Source: Ceratodon purpureus
Lineage: Eukaryota; Streptophyta; Bryopsida; Pseudoditrichales; Ditrichaceae
Reading direction: 5' to 3'
Assembly: GCA_014871385.1 (NCBI GenBank)
Contig: CM026427.1
Coordinates: 12,214,430-12,278,429, forward strand
DNA length: 64,000 bases
Shown: piece by piece, positions 38,560 through 50,837 of the stretch
Layout: the number at the start of each line of letters is the position of its first letter
How positions within the stretch are numbered: the stretch's first letter is position 1
Notes under the pieces: model-generated
The model's database searches: none
What the model was told of the DNA's origin: nothing
Seen by the model: only the letters and a program-made list of their open reading frames with translations
Translations under genes and position numbers: made by a program

Positions 38560-39890
38560 GCTTCGGTTGCTGTTGCGAATCCGGTTCTCTCCCTGGTTGT
38601 GCCTGCTGTCACTTCATCAAAACGTCGATTGTACAGCAGTGAAGAGAATGCACCGAGTTCGATGGATTGGAACGAAGTAGGCTTCGTTTTCGATGTCGGT
38701 GCCAGGGCACAAGTAATTTGATGGTCAGGGACTGTGAATAATTGCAATTGAATTTATTTAGTAACAAGTACACGATAAGTGTAAAGCTTGGGGCGAATTT
38801 TGGTTATGGACGTAGGTATCTTTTGGTGGAATTTCTATCAAAAGATGAAGCCCCAGCGACTCGGTACTAAGTGACTTACATCACACGGATCCTCGATATC
38901 TGATATTCTTTAGATGTGATCAGATTCTTTTGGGAAGAGATACTAGACGTCAAGTCACAGAATTTTCACAACTAGACTAGTAGTGAAGAAGCTCTGTAAT
39001 TAGAAGATGCTCATTCATGGAGTATTCTCGTGTGGAAAGCGACGCCGTCCTGCGTTGCAATGAGTTCTGCTTGCAATAAAGACGTTTCAACGCGCATTTG
39101 CACCGTCTTACGGCGTTTGAGTATATCTCCGTTTTACAATCGTGGCACGCACTTCGGAGACGGAGCCTATCCTGCAAATGCTCCATCACAATCCACGACC
39201 ATGCGTTACCATCTGTAAAATCAACACAATTAGGCTACAGTCTCCACTGCGACCCCACAAGCAGTACTCCGAACCTTCTCCATATTACGGCAGAAAGATC
39301 TTCAGTCTGCTGGTAGCAATACCATGCAATCATTGTTGGTTATTATAAAACATGCCGCGATTCTGATTGTTATAATCCACATACTTAGATAATCCAAGTT
39401 CAATAATTGAGATTTACACATTGTAATAGTTATGATATCAAAGTATTTATTCAATTGTTACCAGCTGCAAATACCTTCAAATGGTGAGTCAGTACGTAGC
39501 AAACATTTGCTAGAACGCAAGTCATCAGCTGTTTAAGATCTGCTATGTTCTGTTGTGTCAATGTCAAATCGGACTTGAGATCCGTTACCTACGTCTGAGC
39601 ACCTGTGATCCCGGGTGTCATATACACATCATTTACGTTCATATTAGTCTGCAAAATTATTGTATCATCCAGCTTCCATTTTCAGCATCAGAAAATTAGG
39701 AGAGATTGGACATCAACTTGGTCCTGCGGACTCATAGAGAACGTTGCGGAAAGACCTTGTCAATCAGTGAGCAGCCCAAGGAATGAGTTGGTCCTAACCT
39801 GTCCTACAATCAAAATTGTTCAAGCTGCTTGAATGCAGGCCTAGCTTAGAATTTGAGTGAGTGTTACCTCCTGGAATTGTTTGATAATGT
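38560..39890. other. Intergenic DNA
   Basis: 3' flank of the glyoxal-oxidase-like gene followed by sequence without recognisable genes. Confidence 0.5.
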
Positions 39891-40050
39891 TGAACAGTGG
39901 GGGTGCAACCCCACCATCAAACTCTGAAGAAACGCCTCAAAGCGCAACTGCAATCTGCATTCAAATTCCTACCTGAACACTGACGTCAGAGCCAGGTGCC
40001 AATGCTGCTGTTACATTAGAGCCACAAATACATGCATGCATCAGAGTGGT
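39891..40050 (-). pseudogene. ALG3 fragment (part of exon 5 plus intron 5)
   Basis: Closely matches 21541-21693, that is the 3' part of ALG3 exon 5, its GT donor and about 80 bp of intron 5, in the same orientation as the functional gene. Because intron sequence is retained, the copy was made from DNA and not from spliced mRNA. In the exon portion a CAA codon has become TAA, so the frame is broken, and a 3-bp insertion is present. Matching sequence stops abruptly at both ends. Confidence 0.9.
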
Positions 40051-40228
40051 CATGCCTTGGTTTGAGATTTATTACTATGATTACTTGTACAGCAAGAAAT
40101 TAGAAGTTGAACGAGTGGGAAAATGTTCGAAGTTAATGTAAAAATAGTTATTTAATGTAAAATTAGCTGATTACTTGCAAAAAAAGTAATCGACTCCAGA
40201 ATTAGCTCCCTTTTACTTTTGATTTTTG

Positions 40229-40236
40229 TATATAAG
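40229..40236 (+). promoter_or_regulatory. TATA box candidate for the TFIIS-N-like ORF
   Basis: TATATAAG lies 153 bp before the ATG at 40389, in A/T-rich surroundings. Spacing fits a short leader. Confidence 0.45.
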
Positions 40237-40388
40237 CGCCACTCTCATTTACTATATTGATTTCATTATGACATTGTTGCTTTAGTCTTCATCTCTGTGC
40301 CTCCATATTATCTACCTTGGTCCATTCTCTTCGTTCTCCATTGTCTACCTTTGTCCATTCTTTTCCGTTATTCACAGGTTCAACTCTA

Positions 40389-40901
40389 ATGGAGATTTAC
40401 GAGTTGCAACTTGAGGATGGAGAGGTTTTGGAGAAGAAGGACGTCCGAACAACTCTCGACAAATTGCAAGCATCTCCACATGGAGGTACAGCAACAGAGT
40501 ACATGGAGCTCTTGGTGTACACTGTGAAGATGAGCAATATTGTCAATCAGTACATGGTGCTCAAGGCCCTCAATGAGACAAAGCACATGTCTCTGCTCAA
40601 GGGCATTGCCAAGCCAAAAAATCTGCAAATTCTTTCATTGGTATTGATCTTACATCAAAACTCCTATCAAATGACTCCCGTCATCCGCAACACTTTGCGT
40701 CTACTTCAACGTTTGGACAAGTTTAAAGTAATTAAAGGGACTGAACTTGCTTGCACTCACAAGCTTTGTACACACAAGTTCTTAAAAATCCTCTTCGAAT
40801 TGACCAAGCACCCGGATCAGGAAGTCCGGACTCTTGCTTCATTGTTCCAAAAGCTACGATTTTCCATGCCAAATGGAAAATGCATCAATCAGACATGGTA
40901 G
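40389..40901 (+). CDS. Small intronless protein with TFIIS-N (LW)-like helical domain
   Basis: 170 aa starting at the ATG at 40389. The segment LRLLQRLDKFKVIKGTELAC with LKILFELTKHPDQEVRTLAS resembles the C-terminal helices of the TFIIS N-terminal/LW domain, a fold that docks on transcription elongation factors. The whole length appears helical and it lacks membrane segments. It stops where a longer transcription protein would usually continue, and a cag acceptor-like site precedes the ATG, so it may be one exon of a captured gene instead of a complete gene. It lies between broken copies of ALG3 and REX1-B-like pieces. A TATA-like box upstream favours possible expression. Function is not known. 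Confidence 0.5.
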   Translation: MEIYELQLEDGEVLEKKDVRTTLDKLQASPHGGTATEYMELLVYTVKMSNIVNQYMVLKALNETKHMSLLKGIAKPKNLQILSLVLILHQNSYQMTPVIRNTLRLLQRLDKFKVIKGTELACTHKLCTHKFLKILFELTKHPDQEVRTLASLFQKLRFSMPNGKCINQTW

Positions 40902-41011
40902 AGCAAAGTACATGCATTAAAAAAATGTTTATAAATAATTTGATGTGGTATACTTGCAAATACATTTTGACAAAACTCTATTAGCACTGTAGAATGAGAA
41001 ATAACTCAAAC

Positions 41012-41155
41012 CTTCTGGGTACAAAAGATGTTGGTGCAGACACAGTTTACCATCTTCAAATACTGTCTCTCTTGGGCCTGAACATCTTTGAGTATATCTG
41101 CAAGATCTTGTTTGTCAATATCTGGTCCTCGTGAAGCTGCTGGAATGTCAATATA
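41012..41155 (-). pseudogene. REX1-B-like fragment (exon 4 plus start of intron 4), inverted
   Basis: The minus strand closely matches the plus-strand region from about 24895 to 25040, covering exon 4 of the REX1-B-like gene, its GT donor and the first part of the intron. The exon copy remains open (RGPDIDKQDLADILKDVQAQ) with a few substitutions. Neighbouring exons are absent, so it cannot encode the protein. Orientation is opposite to that of the source gene. Confidence 0.9.
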
Positions 41156-41772
41156 AACCCGAGTTTAATGACAATTGAAGCATTGTATCAAGGATTTTGA
41201 AGGAATTTGCGTCCATGGTAATCACTAGGTCGGTCTAGCAGTATTGATGGTACATAGGACATACTGCGGGTTTGACATTTCGCAATTGCTCGGATTGCAA
41301 ATAAATTCGTATGCATCAAGTCATACCCTGGCGCTAAATGTAACAGAGTCTTTGCAGAGTCCATTGATGCAATTCACTGTGATTGTATAACGTGAGCGTA
41401 ACTAATGTGATCTTGCAAGTTTCATCAAATGTGTCCAATTTATGAGTGTTAACGATATGAAAAGATTCTATGACAATCACAAAAGCTATCGGTGGTCACA
41501 AGCTTGAACCGAGAGTCGTGGATTGCAAACCTCGGAGGAAACTACAATACCTGTCATGTCCAGAACGAACTCAATCACCACAACCAGTTAGACACAAAGA
41601 TTGCATGTTCTTTATGTTCCATTTGTTTTGGTAAGAGAGTCTAGATATATATGGTAGCCCCCAATCCTGCTTTTCCTAAACTTCGGTGAATTTAGTTTGC
41701 AGATGATAACTATCATAGCTAGACCTGGATTTCTTCTCCCCACACTTCACGCTCTATGGAGGGGTAAAGCAG
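41156..41772. other. Intergenic DNA and PRMT10 upstream region
   Basis: No coding region is recognised; should include the promoter and leader of PRMT10. Confidence 0.5.
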
Positions 41773-44116
<2,344 letters not shown>

Positions 44117-45300
44117 TAAATCTGCTAAAGAATGATACTTGTTTAGAGACGCCCCGGTTGACAGATTCACCGGAGAGGATCTTCGAGATCAGTTGTTTTT
44201 AACTATGAATATATTCTAATGGTCACTCAATGGTCATGTGCATACATGTTACCCACGCAGCTCGTGAGGGAGCTTCACTTTTATATTGCTACGCTAAGCA
44301 GCGCCGGTTTATCTTCTGTGTATATTTTTTCCAGCGCTTGTTAATCTTATTGAGTTTGTTTTCCAGGGGTTCATCTCTGATTGCTGAGGCCCAGCATCGA
44401 CATTACCAACATGAGAGATGATCCCCATTGTCTACTTAAATGGTGAGCTTTACAAGAAGCATTTTATGTTAGCCTCTCCACAGCTACTTGATTTCGAATC
44501 TTAGTTTTCCCTGGTTTGCAGGCGCATAGTTGTCAAATAATCAGCTCATTGCGTCTGAAATGCTGATAGTAACGTGGTTGGTATAGAATACATTACAAGG
44601 AAAAACCTGTGTGAAAGAGATTTCCATGTATTATTCATAGCAAACTGACTGAAGTCCACATTCACGCCCACCATGTCAGGACAATTAGAGCTGTCATTCT
44701 CATCACGGAGTACTGAAGTTGTTTTCAGAGTACTAACAGTTAAATTAAGGGACACAACCCTGGACGGGGGTATGTTCTAAAAGTCAATAAACTGTGTGAA
44801 TCCTCAGTTGAAGAGAATTGTGCAGGGCTGCAGTGCATCCAAGGAAAGACAAATCGCACTACCCACATGATTGATCTTGAGCTGAAGTAGGTGATGTACA
44901 TTATGCAAAAAATGAAAATTTCTTTCGTACCTAATGATCCACCGAGACACATAAGAATTTAGGGAGAAGCATTAAGCAGTATATTTGATGAAGATAGGTA
45001 CAGTAACGCCGGGAGGATTAATCGTTGCTAAACCTAGTGGACACCCAGCTCTTACTGGATTAAGATCATTCTAAGAATTCTCAGGATGTACCCAATGCTG
45101 GTAACTTGGAGGATTAGTAGACTTCTGATCAGAATTCATCTTCCAAGCTCTTCTTCTTCCAACTTCTGTTCAACAAGGACTGAAATTCTGACAGAAGAAT
45201 CAATGATTCTAGAATTGTCTTGAACTATAATCAACTTATTAACTCAGGATTAAAGACTCAGGAGGCTGGTATACCGTATGCATCCGTGGCAGCAGCAGGA
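44117..45300. other. Intergenic DNA downstream of PRMT10
   Basis: 3' flank of PRMT10, then DNA without recognised genes. Confidence 0.5.
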
Positions 45301-45317
45301 TTAAGTAGATTAGAGAC

Positions 45318-45700
45318 TCTTTTTTATTTATTTTTTAAATTTATTTTTTTTATTTTTCTTGAAGCAAAATTCATTGCAGAGGAGTAATATACAAGCCCTC
45401 ATCGGGAGAACCCAGGGCAGGAAAAGTCACCAAAAGATCACAAGGCGGTTAGTAGGCATGGCTTTATCTGCCAAGACCTAAATTTTACTTCGACTTCCTC
45501 ACTAAGATATTCTTTGCATGAAAAGAACTCCTTATCGATCGGCGAGCAGGCTCAGGTAGAAGAAAACAGGACGAGACAGACTCTGAGAACACAGATTAGA
45601 GACTTGTTGACAATGTTCTCCACCATGTCAGTGCGGACTTTGTAGAGACCGATAAAGCAAATCGTGCTCTGCATAACCAGTGTCAAGTTCCAGCCATCAT
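45318..45700 (-). mobile_element. Possible 3' end of a degraded LINE-like retroposon
   Basis: On the minus strand, sequence running from about 45700 down ends with a tail rich in A and TAAAA (45318-45358) preceded by CAATGAATTTTGCTTC, which resembles 3' ends of plant non-LTR elements. No reverse transcriptase is visible. Confidence 0.25.
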
Positions 45701-47111
45701 TCATGCATTGCGGTGACGATTAAGCCTGGCAGCAAGTGCATGTGTAGAAGCATTGTGTACATGCAACAGGGCTGTGCAATTTCTTGGTGAGGGCGTCGAA
45801 AGGACACAGGGCACGGAAATTAGTTTATGTCGCGAATTGCCAGTCATTTGACGTCAATATGTAGATGAAGCTCAACCTTAGAATGTCCTTGTTCTCTTGC
45901 TCTTGAACAAGTTACGGTGTTTTTGTTTAACACGACTACCACAACACCTCTAATTAAAAAGAGATTTAGTGAAAACGATGATCTCTCACGGTTAGATTTG
46001 TTCAATGCTACATTAACCTTGCATCAGGAAAGGTCACAAAATCTATGAAGTTGTCACTCAAGTTACAATTCGGTTTCCAAGTAAACCATTTCTAGATTAT
46101 GTGGTGGGTGAATCATGCACATGGGTTTTGGCAGGTTAGGTACTGTACTTTACATGTGAATTTCGTGTAAAGACTCAGCTAAACATGCTACTTTGATTTG
46201 CTCCTGACTCTTGTGAAAGGTGGGATAGGAAAATATGAGCTAACAACCGTTTGTTTTATTTCTTTTATTGTTGATATAAAACTGTTCAATAGTCCAGATT
46301 CTGATGGTGTTGATATTGCCACTTGTTTGCACAACACTTCAAAATTCTTATTGGGCAGTCAATGCAAATCTCCATCTCAGTCATCCGAAAATCATATTGA
46401 AGTGTTGGTAGAACAAGAGTTGGCAGGTGAGTGCCTTCATAACCCGAAGCACTACTGGTCTGTCAAGCAGCATAATACAGATTCAAGAATGAGAAATTCT
46501 CCACAGTTCATAGAATTGCCCTTTTTGAAGTTAAGAACTCCAGCTTAAAGCCCTACTGAGCCTTGGACACATGCAAAGCTCCATTCAAGATGGGTCACTG
46601 AATTCAACGTTGGGCAGTAGTGTCGATAAAATAAAGAAAAATAAATGACTCCCCTGAACAGGTACTGTACCTAAACTCCTCATGTCCCTTCGTCCCATTA
46701 ATCAATGCTCAGGACTGCCGGCAGAGGAGCATTCAATGCCCTCTGCACTCTCCCACCAATCCCTTTAATAACCATCTCTGCCGCACCACCTTCCCATATC
46801 TTCCATTCAGACCTCCTCCTCATTGCAATTGCAAAACCAGTCCTGCACATTCAACCACATCTCTTTGAGTTTATCTGCACATTGTGAGCTTCACAAAAGC
46901 AATTCAGTCCATACTCTAGAGCTCCTTGTTACAAGTCTCTGATTGATAGCTTTAACGTGTGTTTTGATTGCATCTGCTTGAGTGATATGAACTACTTACC
47001 TTGGTTTTGAGACAGTTGAGTAGACTTAGTGTTTTGAGATCAGCAGCTATCACTGAGCTGAATCTGAGCTGCAGAGAGATTGCACCTTGAAGAGGATCAG
47101 CAGCTGTGAGA
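45701..47111. other. Intergenic DNA and BAHD promoter region
   Basis: No recognised coding region; an open frame at 46198-46548 shows no family features. The last few hundred bases probably hold the promoter and leader of the acyltransferase gene. Confidence 0.5.
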
Positions 47112-48541
47112 ATGCCAGGAGGCGACGAGATCCCACTGCAGAAGCTGGAAATCAAGGTGAAGGAGCCCACATTGGTCTACCCAGCCTCACCAACGAAGAA
47201 GCATGTCTACTTCTTGACAAACCTGGACCAGAACATCGCCGTGAGCATGCGCACGGTCTACTTCTTCAACGCCCAGGAGGATAAGAAACACGATGACCCT
47301 GTGTCTGTCATCAGGGAGGCTCTGTCGAAGTTGTTGGTGCATTTCTACCCCATGGCGGGTAGGCTTGGCGTCAGCGAGGACTTCAAGCTGCAGGTAGAGT
47401 GCCAGGAACAGGGTGCGGTGTTTGTAGAAGCCGTTGCAGAGAACTGCATTGCTGAGCTCGGGGAGTTGTCGAGCCCAGCTCCGTTCATGCGCCAGCTCGT
47501 TTTCGATTTCCCTGATGCCAAAAACATCCTGGAAGTGCCTCCATTGATTGTCCAGGTATGCAACCTGTCCTGCCCTAATCTGTTCATCATCCTAATCTTT
47601 GCATAAGATGATGCGTTTGATCGGCATTAGCATCGTTGCAATTAGGTGACGGCTAAGCCGTTGACGATCATTTGCAGGTGACGACGTTCAAATGTGGTGG
47701 GTTCGTGGTCGGAGTGCACAACAACCACTGCATGATGGATGGTCTCTCCGCCAACCAGTTTCTGCTAGCATGGGGTGAACTCGCTCGCGGCGTGGACATC
47801 ACCAACCTCCCGCACATCGACAGGAGCGTGCTCAGGTCGCGGGATCCACCCAGAATAGAATTCCCCCACCACGAGTTCGACGAGATTCCAGACTTATCTC
47901 CCGAGGGGAGCCTCCTCATGAACGACAACCTCGTCTACGACAACTTCACGCTCAACTCGCATGAAGTAGAAACCCTAAAACGCAAAATCCTCGAAGACGA
48001 TGCCATAACCAGAGTCTCCACCTTCGAAGCACTCACAGCACTGACATGGCGAGCGAGAACGCAAGCACTAGACATGCCCCCGGAGCAGAAGACGCGTCTC
48101 CTCTTCGCCATCGACGGACGCAGCAAGTTCAATCCGCCACTACCCAAATACTTCTTCGGCAACGGCATTGTCCTCACATGCGCCATCACCACCGCCGGGG
48201 AGCTAACCCAGCAACCGCTCTCCTTCGCCGTCAAGCTCGTCCAGGACGCCATCGCTCTCATCACCGACGACTACATGCGCTCCACTCTCGACTTCTTCGA
48301 GGTAACTCGCGCAAGACCTGCACTTGTCGCCACTCTTCTCATCACCACATGGTTGAAGCTGCCGTTCCATACTGTCGACTTCGGCTGGGGCCAGCCCATC
48401 TGCACCAGCCCTGCCTGCTTGCCGGATCGTGAAGTAGTGCTCTTCACATCGTGTGGGAAAGACAGACGAAGCGTGAACATCTTGCTGGGCATGCCGAGCG
48501 TGGCCTCCATGGTGAAGGTTAGTGAGAATCTGCATGGTTGA
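47112..48541 (+). CDS. BAHD acyltransferase, omega-hydroxy fatty acid feruloyltransferase-like
   Basis: Cytosolic acyl-CoA-dependent acyltransferase of about 435 aa in two exons, 47112-47555 and 47678-48541. The start is ATG at 47112. The catalytic HxxxD is HCMMD at about 165-169, within GVHNNHCMMDGLSANQFL, and the structural DFGWG is at about 382-386 (VDFGWGQP). The N-terminal EPTLVYPASPTKKHVYFLTN with LDQNIAVSMRTVYFF closely resembles the suberin/cutin-type hydroxycinnamoyl transferases (ASFT/HHT, DCF, FACT). A role in joining phenolic acids to fatty alcohols or hydroxy acids of cuticle-like polymers is plausible. The acyl acceptor cannot be determined from sequence. The single intron is at the usual BAHD position, just before the HxxxD region. 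Confidence 0.93.
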
Positions 48542-50837
48542 CATGCCTCCAGATATTGATTCAGTAGGAGCGGATGTAGAATTACACAACCGGAGTATAT
48601 AAAACCACTCTAGCCTTCAGAAATTCTTGTATGTATATACATTTATGTTCTTTCACGTGCAGCTTTGGGTTGCTGTTTTCGTTGGAACAGCGAAGCTTAT
48701 AAAGAAGCAAACGGTGCTGTTTCTGTCAAGTTTTCTAGGTGCTTGCTCCGTTGCAATTCTTTGCTGAGAATGAAGCTTGGTGCATTGTCGACGTTGCTGA
48801 TCTGCTAGTGTAAGCTATCAAATTACAAATTACATTGACCTGGTTTGTGATCTGGATTGTTTCCTTGGTCGAAGTAACATGAGAGTGGCACTTGGGTGTT
48901 TGTACTAACCATTATACCGATTACCTCAAAGATGAGTGAAATGGTCTGGCATTGAGCAAGGATGCTACCACACTGCTCACGGTATGATCTCAATCTTTGA
49001 ACTTCGCATCTGACAATTCCAGAGACATGCCCATTTAACGTAGGAGCTGGAATCACCTGCGAGTCAACCCACAGGTCATCACGAAGGTCTCAAACTCTTG
49101 CACCTCGAAGGCAGTGCTCAGAGTTACACATCGTCAAGTTTATTGCCTAGCGCAGTTTGCCATTTCTGTTATCACTTCATGGTCCGGCTAGCAGGCTGGC
49201 TTCAATTAACCAGCTCTCAGAAACTGTAGATATTTGCACATTCATGGTTGATGTCCACTGGTCTAATGTCACACCCAGATGGCGAGGGATTACACAACTG
49301 CGTGTGCCGACACTCCTGTGCAAAGCTTCTCCGAGTTCCATCGTTGCAGGTGCTTCTGTAATTCACCTAACATCCCACTTCCATTTCGGATTAAACGTCG
49401 ACCGTCATCTTCACGTACCCCTTAGCATTCTCATTCACTTAAGTCGACATTGGAGCCAGCAACAGTAAGTAGTATGATTGTGACCTGAAATTCTGAATCC
49501 CTTCGGTGTGCACAATTACATTTGAAGCCACTGGTTATGCATCTGTCAGACAGGCAGAGCTGGTTTCTATTGAACAAGATGGCGAAGCAATTCCAATGAA
49601 GTGTTGATAATTTAGTAACGAGCTGCAGCGTAGGACTATGTGGAAATCTGTGAAGACGATTCAAGGAAACCCAAACTGTTAGAGACGACAGTTACATGGA
49701 GAAATGAGAATGGATTTAACATAGTGGTTATACAAGTTATGTGTGAGTAGGCGAGGGGTTCAAGTTTTTTGGTGGACGACAGATTAGAGTGAAATTCATG
49801 AGATCATCAAGACATCTGAAATGCGAATACCCAACCGCCGCTCAAGGTCGTCTCTCTCCGGGGCTTCACGTGAAACTTGTAGGGTGGCTGCTGGGAGAAG
49901 CTCGTTGCTCTGTCTTTTCTAGGGCTTTTTGTCGAGTCGCTGAGAGAATTTGTCGTCGTTTCGACCTCCCACGCTATCTCCCTTGAGCCATGGCCGCGTT
50001 TCTCTGGCTTAGGTTTGGTTACTTCGTGAGCAGGAGGGCTGATTATGGCTCGCCTGATGAGCTTGAGTGGCGTGTTCAAAAGCTGTGATCCAATGGTGGT
50101 ATATTGTGTATTGGAGGAGAGTGAAATGCAGGACTGAGATGAGGATTTATGATATGCGTTGAAGCGAGACTGCTGTGTCTTCAAGCTTATGGAACCTTTG
50201 GCGAAAAGAAGATTGATAACAGAGTAGGCTCTGATGCCGCCACATGGTGGCGGAGATGCCACCAGGTGAGAGAATTAGTTGCACCTGTTATGTCCTGTGA
50301 TGGTTTTCTTATTCCAGTATTCAAGTTTTGGGTGCTTGGTAGATGCGGAGAGATTTGGACAGTGAAATCTCTACCCTAATTACCAATTCTATGTTCAAGA
50401 ATGTGCATCTTGTCCCTGAAGATTATTGTCGTGTTGCTTGAACATTTACAGAGTGATTTCAGCGATGGTTCATGATCTTCTCCATTGAACGAAATGGGCA
50501 CGCTAACTCTATATCACAACTCGGTGCGTGCTTTCATGAAATCATTAGAGAGAAGGCTGTGCGTTATCGCATGTGGAATTCCCCCGAGGTGCAAGGACGG
50601 AGCTGTGTATCGTTTGCAAGGTCGGACAACAGCATTCATGACCTAGGTGATAATGTGTATCGGCATGGACAAAGGTTAGGCAAATTAGGGATCGTCGCGG
50701 TGGAAGTCACATTCTATTATCGAATTTCTTTCAGCAAATTACCACTCTTAACCTAAACCGAGGATTCAAACCTGGAGGAGCTCGAGAGAATTCTCTGCCT
50801 TGATTAAGCAAGAGATAGAATACACTGACTAGAAGAA
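48542..50837. other. Intergenic DNA
   Basis: 3' flank of the BAHD gene followed by DNA without recognised genes. A minus-strand open frame at 49807-50262 starts with GTG and shows no domain. Confidence 0.5.

Noticed and set aside
46198..46548. 116-codon plus-strand frame before the BAHD gene
   Set aside because: No domain, no ATG context and ordinary intergenic composition.
49807..50262. 151-codon minus-strand frame
   Set aside because: Begins with GTG, lacks any family features, and shows no splice partner.
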